Below are positions 16,978 through 25,157 of a stretch of DNA of 25,423 nt, in pieces. A program made the position numbers and the translations under genes. The notes beneath the pieces are model-generated. The model had not been told where the DNA came from and did no database searches. It saw nothing but the letters and a program-made list of their open reading frames with translations. The stretch's first letter is position 1. Each line of letters starts with the position of its first letter. This DNA comes from CAZJQD01 sp964548165 [NCBI: uncultured bacterium] (GTDB taxonomy: Bacteria > UBA8481): contig CAZJQD010000004.1 in the NCBI GenBank assembly GCA_964548165.1, forward strand, positions 1 to 25,423, written 5' to 3'.

Positions 16978-17058
16978 TGCGAGCGGAGGGACTTGAACCC
17001 CCACCCCTTTCGGGACCAGATCCTAAGTCTGGCGCGTCTGCCGTTCCGCCACGCTCGC
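16978..17058 (-). tRNA. tRNA-Leu, anticodon UAG (decodes CUA and other CUN codons)
   Basis: The 81-nt minus-strand sequence folds as a class II cloverleaf. A 7-bp acceptor stem GCGAGCG/CGCTCGC has discriminator A at 16978. The D arm is GCGGAACGGCAGACGC. The anticodon stem-loop is CCAGA-CTTAGGA-TCTGG with anticodon TAG, the long variable arm is TCCCGAAAGGGGT, and the T arm is GGGGG-TTCAAGT-CCCTC with one G-U pair. The 3' CCA is not encoded (CGT follows), so it must be added post-transcriptionally. Confidence 0.96.
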
Positions 17059-17066
17059 GCCCCGTG

Positions 17067-17095
17067 ATGATACCACGCCGCGACGCCAGGCGAAA
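17067..17095 (-). promoter_or_regulatory. likely promoter of tRNA-Leu
   Basis: On the minus strand an extended -10 box TGG-TATCAT (hexamer 17067-17072) lies 8 nt upstream of the mature tRNA 5' end. A weak -35 TTTCGC (17090-17095) is 17 bp further up. The extended -10 would compensate for the poor -35. Confidence 0.55.
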
Positions 17096-17115
17096 CGAGG
17101 GGAACGACGAGCGGG

Positions 17116-17472
17116 TCAGGAGGGAGCGTGGGCGAAGTGAGGCCCTCGCGAGGGGACGAGGCCGAGGGAGATCTGGATAGGTGAGAGCGTGGCGTGGGCG
17201 CCGAGCGCGGCTGGGTTAGCGCCTTCGCCGGCCTGGCGCCGGCGGATGAAGTCCGCGGCGACGAAGCCGCTGGCCGTCAACCGGCCGCGGACGTGGACGC
17301 CGTCGCCGGGTTCCCACTCTGCCCAGAGCTTCTCGGCGCCGGGGCCTCGGACTTCGACGCCCACCTCGTCGCCCGCATGGGTGGCCACGGTGAAGCGCGC
17401 CCGGGATCGGCGGGCGTCGGCGACCTTGCCGATCAGCGAGTTGATGATGCCGTCGATGATCACGATATTCAT
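17116..17472 (-). CDS. small OB-fold protein resembling a minimal single-stranded DNA-binding protein
   Basis: 118 residues. The start MNIVIIDGIINSLIGKVADA, then RSRARFTVATH, VGVEVRGPGAEKLW, GDGVHVRGRL and GFVAADFIRRR follow the beta-strand order of an SSB-type OB fold (strand 1 start, ARFTVAT, a WxxW-like core, GDxVxVxGRL, then xAxxIxxR). It lacks the long glycine-rich tail and acidic tip of housekeeping SSB; the C-terminus is a short, non-acidic tail. The ATG is preceded by a perfect AGGAGG (17478-17483) and overlaps the stop of the ComEA-like gene upstream (ATGA), so the two are made together. The OB-fold assignment is inference from pattern. A nucleic-acid-binding role with ComEA is plausible; another OB-fold function is possible. 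Confidence 0.72.
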   Translation of the reverse strand: MNIVIIDGIINSLIGKVADARRSRARFTVATHAGDEVGVEVRGPGAEKLWAEWEPGDGVHVRGRLTASGFVAADFIRRRQAGEGANPAALGAHATLSPIQISLGLVPSRGPHFAHAPS

Positions 17473-18158
17473 GGGTTCCTCCTGTCGTCCTGGGTCGGTG
17501 GCGCGTCGAGAACGGCATGCTGCATCAGTGTGCCGAGGGTTCCCGGGCCGAATCCCGGGAGAGCGTCTACCTGTGTCCACGAGGTGTATCCCGCCGGGGG
17601 ACGCTGATCGAGGATCAGTTGCGCCCGGCTACGGCCTATGCCCGGGACCCGGACGAGGTCCTCCAGGCGGCAGGTGTTGAGGCCGAGCTTCGAAGCTGGG
17701 CCGCGCGATGAGGAGACGTCGGCCCCGACCCCGACCGGCGTCGCCGTGGGGCTCGTTGTTGATCCGGGCGAGGAGACCCTCGCCGGAGCGGGCGATGGCG
17801 GGAGGTCGGCCGCGGTATAGTAGGGGACGTCGGACGCCATTGAGCGGCGAGGCAGAAACGTCCTGGAGACGGCGGTCACATTGTCGATGGCGGTCAAATC
17901 CTGTTCCACGGCCGCGCCGCCATCCCCGCTGTGCGGCGTCGCGACGGAGTCCGTGTCGCTCGATGGCGTGGGTGAGAAGATGAGCGAGGAGGCGAGGGAC
18001 TCTACCGCTCGCGTCGCCGAGACCGTGCCGGACGGAAGGACGGTGGAGGGCCGGTGCGCCGGGCGCACGCCGAAGCTCAGGACCACGGCGAGCACGATAG
18101 CGACGGGAACCATTTCGAGCGTGTCACGAATCATGCTCTTCTGCAATACAAGGACCAT
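17469..18158 (-). CDS. membrane-anchored ComEA-like helix-hairpin-helix DNA-binding protein
   Basis: 229 residues from the ATG at 18158. A single N-terminal membrane segment (about 15-30, VPVAIVLAVVLSFGV) is followed by about 130 residues rich in Ser, Thr, Pro and Ala. The C-terminal pair of helix-hairpin-helix motifs reads LGLNTCRLEDLVRVPGIGRSRAQLIL and then VDALPGFGPGTLGTLM, the ComEA layout in which PGIG and GFG hairpins contact the DNA backbone. In competent bacteria ComEA captures dsDNA outside the inner membrane for uptake through ComEC. The frame stays open to 18266, but that extension crosses the operator-like boxes and has no Shine-Dalgarno; ATG 18158 has AGGAG 11 nt upstream. No other competence genes are in the window. 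Confidence 0.82.
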   Translation of the reverse strand: MVLVLQKSMIRDTLEMVPVAIVLAVVLSFGVRPAHRPSTVLPSGTVSATRAVESLASSLIFSPTPSSDTDSVATPHSGDGGAAVEQDLTAIDNVTAVSRTFLPRRSMASDVPYYTAADLPPSPAPARVSSPGSTTSPTATPVGVGADVSSSRGPASKLGLNTCRLEDLVRVPGIGRSRAQLILDQRPPAGYTSWTQVDALPGFGPGTLGTLMQHAVLDAPPTQDDRRNP

Positions 18159-18203
18159 GCCAGACGTAACTCCTGAAATATCAAATTCATGCAGATCGGT
18201 ATA

Positions 18204-18240
18204 TGTCCAAAAAATGGACAAATGTCCGGAATAATGGACA
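18204..18240. promoter_or_regulatory. cluster of four alternating TGTCC/GGACA half-sites upstream of the ComEA-like gene
   Basis: TGTCCA-AAAAA-TGGACA (18204-18220, perfect 6-bp arms) is followed by TGTCC-N8-GGACA (18223-18240). Half-sites alternate, and the two dyad centres are about 19-20 bp apart, close to two helical turns. The cluster lies 46-82 bp upstream of the ComEA-like start and about 190-220 bp before the divergent kinase promoter. The 277-bp gap 18159-18435 holds this cluster, the kinase promoter and no gene. Confidence 0.75.
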
Positions 18241-18424
18241 CGGTGTAGTCTCGGTCCGGCGTGCATCGGTCCTCTCCGTCTCGCCGAGACGACACCGGCT
18301 GCTTTCAGGAAGCCCGACGAATACGGGGAAGCGGCTCCCGGTTCAGGCGTGCTCGCGATGGTGGGGTCGGTGATGAAGGATGGGATTCGTGGGCGTGTGA
18401 GCCATTTCTAATCCCATGACGAGG

Positions 18425-18453
18425 TTCACAATGCCGTGCGGGGGGCGTACAAT
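18425..18453 (+). promoter_or_regulatory. sigma-70-type promoter of the sensor kinase gene
   Basis: TTCACA (18425-18430), 17 bp and TACAAT (18448-18453) each match the consensus at five of six positions. Transcription should start near 18459-18461. This makes the upstream GTG at 18436 an unlikely start, because it lies inside the promoter. Confidence 0.7.
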
Positions 18454-18456
18454 CGG

Positions 18457-21400
18457 ATGGATGGCCTGCTGGAATCAGCATCTCCCCGGGAATACGTGGT
18501 GAACCCACCGATTTCCACGCCATTGCCGGGGAGTGCCCCCGTTGAGGCTCCGAATCCTGGCCCTTCCATCGCCGCCCAAAGCCTCAAGCCCCTATCCTGG
18601 CTGGACCTTCTCGACGCCATGGAGGACGGCATTCTCCTTCATGACATGTCCGGCCACTTTCGATTCGTCAATCGGGCGATATGCGAGAAGCTCGGCTACG
18701 CCCGTAACCAGTTGCTCACCATGACCTGCGCGAGCCTGCTGGTCGACGAGGTGGGCGCCTCCACGTATGCGGTGCAGATGGAGAAGCTGGCTACCCGTCA
18801 TGTCCAGCGTGCACGGTTCCAGTTTAAGACCAGCCGAGGAGAACGCGTGCCGGTCGAGTGCGTCTCCAACCTGGTCGCATTCGGAGGTGATCCCCTGGTC
18901 GTCACCGTCGTGCGGCCCGATCCCGATCCTGAGCCTGCCGCGAAGGGGCGGGCCGGCGCTTCGAAGCCGGCGTCCGCGTTGCCGGATGCGATCCTATCGC
19001 ACGGCGCGCGGTCCTACTTCGAGATCCTGGCCACGACCACGGATGGATTCCTGGCCACGGACATGGAGGGGCGCATCCTCGATGTCAACGAGGTGTATTG
19101 CCGGATGGTGAGGATGTCGCGCGAGGAGGTGCTGGCGCGACGAATCTCCGATTTCGAGATCGTGGAGGATCCCGAGGAAGTCCGTCGGCATATCGAGAAG
19201 ATCATGCGCGATGGTCACGATCGTTTTCGGAGCCGGCACCGCGACCGGGATGGCGCCCCTATCGAGGTGGAGGTCAGCACCACGTTCGATCCCGCGACCA
19301 GGCAGTTCGTCGGCTTCGTTCGAGACATCAGCGAGCTGGTGAGGGAAGAGAAGTTCCGAGGCCTGAACATCAAGGTGCTGGAGATGTTGAACGCGCCCGG
19401 CGAGTGGGAGACCTCCCTCCCGGCCGTCGTCAGCATCCTCCGCGAGACGCTCGATTTTCCTGCCGTCGCTTTGCGCCTCCACCAGGGCGAGGATTATCCC
19501 TTGGCGGCGGCGGAGGGCCTGGACAACCTTTGCTTCCGGGAGGACGGCCCGCTCTGCCGCTTCGAGGAGTCCGGAACCGTGATGCGTGATCCGGCGGGAG
19601 ATGCCTGCCTGGCTTGCGTATGTGGCATGGTTGTGAAAGGTCACGGTCGTTCCCCATCGCCGTTCTTCACTCCCTCCGGGAGCTTCTGGGTCAATCGGCT
19701 CTCCTCGGTGGACGGGGACCTCCAGAGCGAGGGGCATAGCTGGTTCGATCGCGATCACTGTGCGCGCCAGGGCTTCGAGAGCCTGGCCCTGGTGCCCATG
19801 AAAGTCGGCGCCGAGACGCTGGGCCTCATGCAACTCGCCGACCAGAGGCCCGATCGGTTCACCGCGGCGTTCGTTCAGCGGTTGGAGAGTGTCGCCTCGT
19901 CCGTCGGCATGGCCATTGCGCGACGTCGAGCGGAGGCCGGCATGAGCCGCTATCTCCAGTTCCAGCTCGGCCTTCTCGAGCATTTCCCGGTCCTGGTCTG
20001 GAGAAGTGATCGCCTGGGCGTCCTGAACTACCTCAACAGCACGGCCCAGGAGTTCCTCGGCCTGGGAACCACCCCGGATTCACGCGACTTCCTCGCGCTC
20101 ATTCATCCCGAGGATCGGATCCAGGTCTCCGACGTTCGCCGCACAGGCCTGGCACAACGACGCAGCGTCGAGTGCTCGTACCGCCTGCGCCGCGCGGACG
20201 GTTCGTGGCGGAGCGTGCGCGAGCATGTCTCGGTCTTCACCAACGTCTACGGCGAGTTCGCCGGCCAGATGGGCGCCGTCTTTGACGAGACGGAGTCGAC
20301 GGACGCCCACGCCCGCCTCCAGGCCAGCGAGGAGGTGTTTCGGCAGATGGTCGACCGTTCCCCCATCGCCATCCAGCTCTTCGCGCGCGATGGCCGGCTC
20401 GCGCACGCCAACAGGGCCGCGAACGAGCTCTACGGCGTGGCGGGATTCCGCGACGCGAGCGTCCACAATTTCCTGGAGGACCCGCTGGTGCCGCCCGCGG
20501 TGCTCGAGCAATTGAAGCGTGGGGAGAGCGCGGGATTCGAGGTCGCGGTCGATTTTGCGGCGAGGGCCGAGCGATACCGCACGGTGCGCCGCGGGACGGC
20601 GCACCTGGAGATCATCGTCACGGTCCTCGAGAGCATGCCGCTCGGCCAGGCGCGCCTTCCCGAGCGTTCTCCCGAGGGAGAAGCGCCCGGGATCGGGGCC
20701 TTCCTCGTGCAGACGCTGGACGTGACCGATCGCCGGCGAGCCGAGGATCACCTGCGCCGCTACGAGAGGCTCACGGCGATGGCGCGCGACATCGTTATTC
20801 TGCTTCGGCGACGTGATGGCCGGATCGTGGAGGTCAACCACGCCGCGATCGAGGCCTACGGCCGTTCCCGCGAGGAGCTCCTGGGGATGAGCGCCTCGGA
20901 CCTGCGTCGCGGGCATCCGCTCCAACCCGAGTGGATCAGCGATCATTCTCTCCAGGACGGATTTCTCTACGAGACCGTCCACGGTCGCGCCGATGGCTCG
21001 GATTTTCCCGTCGAGGTGAGCGCGACGGGCATCGAGCTTGACGGCGAGAGGCACATCCTGGCCATCATCCGGGACATCTCCGAGCGCCACCGCGCGCAGA
21101 AGATGGTGCTCCAGACCGAGAAGCTCGCCGCCCTCGGGCGCATGGCCGCCGCGACCGCTCACGAGATGAACCAGCCACTCAACGCGATCAAGAACTACTG
21201 CCAGGGGCTACTGCTCAATATCGAGGAGGATATCCCGACGTCGCAGGAGCGGGTGAAGCAGAACCTCCTGGGCGCGGTCCAGCAAGTTGATCGCATGGCG
21301 GAGATCATCCGGAACATGAGGATCTTCGCGCGCCAGGACGATCCCGGCGTTCGCGCGCCCGTCTCGCTTCGCAGGGTGCTCTCCTACCCGGGAACGTTCC

Positions 21401-21885
21401 TGGCCGCCCAGTTCCACTCCCACGGCATCGAGCTGGAGGAGGACTTCCCGGAGGAGGACATGACAGTTCTCTGCCAGGAGAGCCGGCTCCAGCAGGTCTT
21501 CATCAACCTCATCGTCAATGCCCGGGATTCGATCCAGGAGCGCCAGGCGGCCAAGGGCGGAGGGGGAACGATCCGCGTCCGCCTGCGCGCCCTGGGAGAC
21601 CTGGCCGAGGTGACCGTCGCCGACGACGGGCTGGGCATCAGCGAAGAGGATCGCAACCGGATCTTCGAGCCGTTCTTCACCACCAAGGGCAAGGAACGCG
21701 GAACCGGGCTCGGGCTCTCCATCTGTTACGAGATCGTTCACCAGCACGGCGGAACGATCCGCGTCGAGAACGCGCCGGGCGGAGGCGCGATCTTCCACGT
21801 GGAGCTGCCGCTGTGGCGCGCGACCCGCTCCCCCGCGCCGGCAGGGTCTGCGGACGACTCCATCGGCAGAACCGGTCTCGATTGA
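18457..21885 (+). CDS. large soluble sensor histidine kinase, PAS-PAS-GAF-PAS-PAS-PAS-HisKA-HATPase
   Basis: 1142 residues from ATG 18457, with no membrane segment, so a cytosolic sensor. PAS domains lie near 47-155, 183-295, 500-615, 620-760 and 765-880. A GAF domain spans about 296-495, with a cysteine cluster C384-x2-C387-x-C389 in CLACVCGMVVKG plus C359, C367 and C435. The HisKA H-box is AHEMNQPLNAI with phospho-accepting H902. The catalytic domain has NARDSIQE (N box), VADDGLGIS (G1), FEPFFTTKGKERGTGLGL (F and G2). The stop shares a base with the NtrC-like gene, its probable partner. The start is uncertain: GTG 18436 lies inside the promoter, ATG 18457 is 3 nt from the -10 box, and GTG 18496 would give a leader of about 36 nt. 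Confidence 0.93.
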   Translation: MDGLLESASPREYVVNPPISTPLPGSAPVEAPNPGPSIAAQSLKPLSWLDLLDAMEDGILLHDMSGHFRFVNRAICEKLGYARNQLLTMTCASLLVDEVGASTYAVQMEKLATRHVQRARFQFKTSRGERVPVECVSNLVAFGGDPLVVTVVRPDPDPEPAAKGRAGASKPASALPDAILSHGARSYFEILATTTDGFLATDMEGRILDVNEVYCRMVRMSREEVLARRISDFEIVEDPEEVRRHIEKIMRDGHDRFRSRHRDRDGAPIEVEVSTTFDPATRQFVGFVRDISELVREEKFRGLNIKVLEMLNAPGEWETSLPAVVSILRETLDFPAVALRLHQGEDYPLAAAEGLDNLCFREDGPLCRFEESGTVMRDPAGDACLACVCGMVVKGHGRSPSPFFTPSGSFWVNRLSSVDGDLQSEGHSWFDRDHCARQGFESLALVPMKVGAETLGLMQLADQRPDRFTAAFVQRLESVASSVGMAIARRRAEAGMSRYLQFQLGLLEHFPVLVWRSDRLGVLNYLNSTAQEFLGLGTTPDSRDFLALIHPEDRIQVSDVRRTGLAQRRSVECSYRLRRADGSWRSVREHVSVFTNVYGEFAGQMGAVFDETESTDAHARLQASEEVFRQMVDRSPIAIQLFARDGRLAHANRAANELYGVAGFRDASVHNFLEDPLVPPAVLEQLKRGESAGFEVAVDFAARAERYRTVRRGTAHLEIIVTVLESMPLGQARLPERSPEGEAPGIGAFLVQTLDVTDRRRAEDHLRRYERLTAMARDIVILLRRRDGRIVEVNHAAIEAYGRSREELLGMSASDLRRGHPLQPEWISDHSLQDGFLYETVHGRADGSDFPVEVSATGIELDGERHILAIIRDISERHRAQKMVLQTEKLAALGRMAAATAHEMNQPLNAIKNYCQGLLLNIEEDIPTSQERVKQNLLGAVQQVDRMAEIIRNMRIFARQDDPGVRAPVSLRRVLSYPGTFLAAQFHSHGIELEEDFPEEDMTVLCQESRLQQVFINLIVNARDSIQERQAAKGGGGTIRVRLRALGDLAEVTVADDGLGISEEDRNRIFEPFFTTKGKERGTGLGLSICYEIVHQHGGTIRVENAPGGGAIFHVELPLWRATRSPAPAGSADDSIGRTGLD

Positions 21886-23309
21886 TGGCTCCCCGCCGGA
21901 CCTACCTGATCATCGATGACGAGTCGGCAGTCGCCGAGAGCCTGGGCCATTACCTGGAGGATCGTGGCGCCTCCGTCTTCTACGCGTCTGATCCGGCGCA
22001 GGGGCTTGCCGCGTTCAGGACGGAGAGCATCGACGTCGTCATCTCCGACATCCGGATGCCCGGCGGCAGTGGGCTCGACCTCCTGCGCCAGATCAAGGAG
22101 ATGTCGCCGGACACGGCCGTCATCATGATCACGGGTTATGCGACGCCCGAGAATGCCGTGGCTGCCCTGCGCGCCGGCGCCGCCGACTTTCTCGTGAAGC
22201 CCATCGACCTCAAGGAACTCTCGGTCACCCTGGAGCGGGTCTGGAGGCTCGCCGCCCTGGAGCGCGCGAACGAGGGATACCGCGCGCGGCTCCTCCGAGC
22301 CGATGCCGAGTCGCGCCAGAGGCATGGCGGGCCCACTCTCGTGGGCGACTCCCGGGCGCTGGCCGCGGCCCGGGATCTCATCGCGCGCGCTGCGGCGTCG
22401 CCGGCGGCGGCGGTCCTGGTGACGGGCGAGAGCGGGACCGGCAAGGAATTGGCCGCACGGCTCGTGCACGCCCAGTCCGCGAGGGCGACCGGCCCCCTGG
22501 TCTCGGTGAACTGTTCCGGCTTCACGCCAAGCCTCATCGAGAACGAGCTCTTCGGGCACGAGCGAGGGGCGTTCACGGGGGCCGATCGGATGCAGAAGGG
22601 CGTCTGCGAGTTGGCCGATGGCGGCACGCTCTTCCTCGACGAGATCGGCGACATGCCGCTGGAACTCCAGGGGCGACTGCTGAGGGTGCTCGATGACAAG
22701 GTGGTTCGGCGGATCGGGGGGCAGAAGACGATCCCCGTGGACTTTCGCCTCGTCTCGGCGACGAACCGGGACCTGGGGGCCCTGGTGGAGTCCGGGGCCT
22801 TCCGGCGGGATCTCTATTACCGGCTGAGCGGCCTGGAGGTTCGCCTGCCTCCTCTTCGCGACCGGCGGGAGGATGTGCCGACACTGGCTCGTCACTTCCT
22901 GGCGCTGGCCTCGGGCGAGCAGAGAAAAGGGGTGAGGGCGTTGTCCGCGACGGCCGAGTCCCTGTTGGCCGGCCACGACTTTCCGGGGAACGTGCGTGAG
23001 CTCAAGAACCTCGTCGAGACTGCCGTCATCCTGGCGGACGGTACCTCGCTACAGCCGGAGCATTTCCCCTCGCTGGCAAGTCGCCGCCCGGCGCAGACCT
23101 CGGAGCGCGCATCCGGCGGGGCCGCGGCCGCGGACCCATTCTCGACGAATCCCGACGATCTCGATCTCAAGCGGCTCGAGCGCGAGACGATCCGGAAGGC
23201 TCTCGCGGTGGCCGGCGGCGACCTTCGTCGCGCCGCCAAGCTCCTCAATATCGGCTACGGCGCCCTGCGGTACCGGCTCGAGCAGATGGGACAGGCCGCG
23301 GCGACGTAA
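21885..23309 (+). CDS. NtrC-family sigma-54-dependent response regulator
   Basis: 474 residues in the standard three-part layout. The receiver domain (1-120) has the acidic pair D11-D12, phospho-acceptor D55 in ISDIRMP and K105. The AAA+ domain (about 150-385) has Walker A GESGTGKE (181-188), the sigma-54-contact loop GAFTGA (228-233) and Walker B GGTLFLDE (246-253), followed by the sensor II segment FPGNVRELKN. A Fis-type helix-turn-helix closes the protein (DLRRAAKLLNIGYGALRYRLEQMG). The intact GAFTGA means it can activate sigma-54 RNA polymerase. It is translationally coupled to the upstream kinase (TGATG), the likely phosphodonor. I saw no sigma-54 -24/-12 promoter in the intergenic DNA of this window, so its targets are probably elsewhere. 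Confidence 0.95.
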   Translation: MAPRRTYLIIDDESAVAESLGHYLEDRGASVFYASDPAQGLAAFRTESIDVVISDIRMPGGSGLDLLRQIKEMSPDTAVIMITGYATPENAVAALRAGAADFLVKPIDLKELSVTLERVWRLAALERANEGYRARLLRADAESRQRHGGPTLVGDSRALAAARDLIARAAASPAAAVLVTGESGTGKELAARLVHAQSARATGPLVSVNCSGFTPSLIENELFGHERGAFTGADRMQKGVCELADGGTLFLDEIGDMPLELQGRLLRVLDDKVVRRIGGQKTIPVDFRLVSATNRDLGALVESGAFRRDLYYRLSGLEVRLPPLRDRREDVPTLARHFLALASGEQRKGVRALSATAESLLAGHDFPGNVRELKNLVETAVILADGTSLQPEHFPSLASRRPAQTSERASGGAAAADPFSTNPDDLDLKRLERETIRKALAVAGGDLRRAAKLLNIGYGALRYRLEQMGQAAAT

Positions 23310-23454
23310 TCCCCGGAGCGCTGAAACCAGCACCGTGTCGAATCCAGTCTGCTGATCCCAGCCGGTCGAACATCGATAAGTCACTAACGCATGCGATTCC
23401 AAGTCCGCCAGGGGGTATCCCGATGGGCACGCGGATTGCTTTCCTCGATCCAGC

Positions 23455-24747
23455 GTGCCCACCGAATCGTTCATCGCCCCCGACGGGGTGAGGGTCCCGG
23501 GCGCGGATCTCCCGCAGGGGATCCGCGAGACCTCCTCTCCAGCATCCTCGCGCCAGTTTGGATCGTTGCGGGCCGCGCTTCCGCCCCTCACGGTGCTGGT
23601 CGTCGAGGACGAGGATCCGGTCCGGACATCGCTTGTCAGCTTCCTCGTGGATCGCGGCTACCAGGTGCTCGACGCGCCCAATGGCAGTGCCGCCCTGCGC
23701 CAGATCGAGGCGCGCCCCGTCGACGTGATCATCTCGGATATCCGCATGCCTCACCTGGACGGGATCGGGATGCTCAAGGTGGTGAAGGAGCGCAACCCGG
23801 GGATCGAGGTGGTCCTGGTGACCGCGTTCGGCGACGTGGACACGGCCATCGAGGCCGCGCGCTACGACGCCTACGACTTCATCAAGAAGCCCTACAGCCT
23901 CAACGAGATCCACCTCGTCCTCAAGAGGATCGCGTCGAAGCGCGCGATGCAGGCAGAACTGGAAGCGCGGCGGAGGCAGATGGAGAGCGCCCAATGGCTG
24001 CATTCCCTTGGCGCCCTGGCGGCGGGGATCATGCACGAGATCAACAATCCCAACACGTTCATCAGCGGGAACGCGCAGTTTCTCAAGGGCATCCTCCTGC
24101 CCGTCCTGGCGAAGACCGACGCCTTTGCCGTCCTGGAGAAGGAATCGGGCGTGACCTTTGCCGACGTCGTCAAGAGTATCGACGGGATCGCGAAGGGGAG
24201 CGAGCGGATCGGCGAGATCGTGCGCCGGGCCACGCTCTTCAACATCAAGCGCGCCGAGAGACCCCGCGCCTTCGACGTGCTCCTCCTCGTGCCCGAGATC
24301 GTGACCCGCTGTCAGCACCTCCTGCCAGTCGGCGTGAAGTTCGTGCGCGATCTCTCGCCCCGCCCCGTCCTGATGCTCGGGAACGAGGAGACGGTCATGC
24401 AGGTCATCGGGAATCTCCTCTCGAACGCGCTGGAAGCGGTGCAGGGGCGATCGGACGGGGTGGTCACTCTGCGGATCGCCTCCGGCGAAGACGTGCTCAT
24501 CAAGGTGGAGGACAACGGGCCCGGCATCCCGGCGGAGAAGGTCGCGCACATGTTCGATCCGTTCGCGACGACGAAGAAGGATCGCCCCGGCCGCGGGCTC
24601 GGCCTCTTCATCGTCCACCAGCTCGTCGCGGACATGGAGGGCGACATCCAGTATGAGCGCCGGGACGCCGGTCGTCCCGACGGGGTGTCCGTCTTCACCG
24701 TTCGCCTGCCCAAGTCACGGCACGAAACCGCGTCGTGGGAGGAGTAG
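23455..24747 (+). CDS. hybrid protein: N-terminal receiver domain plus histidine kinase
   Basis: 430 residues. After a 45-residue unstructured leader, a receiver domain (about 46-160) shows VVEDED, phospho-acceptor D95 in ISDIRMPHLDG, and KKPY. A DHp domain follows with the H-box MHEINNPNTFISGN (H194) and a longer helical hairpin than usual, then an ATPase domain with NLLSNALEAV, VEDNGPGIP, FATTKKDRPGRGLGLFIV. This is the receiver-kinase architecture (receiver first), often a relay node whose kinase is controlled by another kinase. The start GTG 23455 has no obvious ribosome-binding site; the 145-nt gap after the NtrC-like gene shows no clear promoter or terminator. A single-domain receiver gene follows 2 nt after the stop. 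Confidence 0.93.
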   Translation: MPTESFIAPDGVRVPGADLPQGIRETSSPASSRQFGSLRAALPPLTVLVVEDEDPVRTSLVSFLVDRGYQVLDAPNGSAALRQIEARPVDVIISDIRMPHLDGIGMLKVVKERNPGIEVVLVTAFGDVDTAIEAARYDAYDFIKKPYSLNEIHLVLKRIASKRAMQAELEARRRQMESAQWLHSLGALAAGIMHEINNPNTFISGNAQFLKGILLPVLAKTDAFAVLEKESGVTFADVVKSIDGIAKGSERIGEIVRRATLFNIKRAERPRAFDVLLLVPEIVTRCQHLLPVGVKFVRDLSPRPVLMLGNEETVMQVIGNLLSNALEAVQGRSDGVVTLRIASGEDVLIKVEDNGPGIPAEKVAHMFDPFATTKKDRPGRGLGLFIVHQLVADMEGDIQYERRDAGRPDGVSVFTVRLPKSRHETASWEE

Positions 24748-24749
24748 CC

Positions 24750-25154
24750 ATGGAACCCGTGCTCATCATCGACGACGAGGTGGAGGTAGCCGAGCTCCTG
24801 GAGCGCTTCCTCCGGTCGGAGGGATTCCCGGTCCAGAAGGCGCACGCGGGACGACGGGGGGTCGAGCTGATGCGCGCGCACCTCTTCAACATCGCGCTCT
24901 GCGACATCCGGCTCCCCGACATCGACGGCAAGGACCTCATCGGCGAGCTGAAGCAGTACAACCCGCTGGTCAACATCGTGATGATCACGGGTTACTCGTC
25001 GATGGACAACGTGGTCTCCTGCCTTGGCGGGGGGGCCGTGGACTACTTCACGAAGCCGTTCCGGGACGTGAGGCTCGTCATCGACACCGTGAAGGCCCTG
25101 GATGCGAAGATCGCGCGCTGGAAGAAGTCCACGCCGATCCTGTCGTCGAGGTAG
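24750..25154 (+). CDS. single-domain response regulator (receiver only)
   Basis: 134 residues comprising one receiver domain and a short basic tail. The acidic pocket is D8-D9, the phospho-acceptor is D52 in LCDIRLPDIDG, the switch threonine is T80 in MITGYSS, and the lysine is K102 in FTKPF. No output domain is attached, so it should act by protein contact or as a phosphate shuttle, as CheY- or Spo0F-type proteins do. It has a strong ribosome-binding site (GGAGGAG) and starts 2 nt after the hybrid kinase stop, making that kinase the likely donor. Its tail is followed 3 nt later by the truncated next gene. Confidence 0.93.
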   Translation: MEPVLIIDDEVEVAELLERFLRSEGFPVQKAHAGRRGVELMRAHLFNIALCDIRLPDIDGKDLIGELKQYNPLVNIVMITGYSSMDNVVSCLGGGAVDYFTKPFRDVRLVIDTVKALDAKIARWKKSTPILSSR

Positions 25155-25157
25155 CCG

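Noticed and set aside
16268-16996. 242-codon plus-strand open frame opposite the PrsW-like gene
   Set aside because: It is very Glu/Asp/Gly-rich and lacks motifs. The minus-strand frame has membrane segments and all PrsW motifs.
18140-18175. Possible sigma-54 promoter upstream of the ComEA-like gene (TGGCAT ... TTGCA on the minus strand)
   Set aside because: The GG-to-GC spacing is 15 nt instead of the 10 nt that sigma-54 requires.
17469-18266. Longer version of the ComEA-like protein starting at 18266
   Set aside because: The extra 36 residues are encoded across the TGTCC/GGACA boxes and an AT-rich promoter-like stretch, with no ribosome-binding site. ATG 18158 puts the membrane segment at the N-terminus as expected.
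23310-23454. Promoter for the hybrid kinase in the 145-bp gap
   Set aside because: Several weak hexamers (near GATAAG and CACTAA) are present, but none has a paired box at 16-18 bp.
23245-24618. 457-codon minus-strand open frame opposite the hybrid kinase
   Set aside because: The translation is charged low-complexity sequence without domain features, while the plus strand encodes receiver and kinase motifs.
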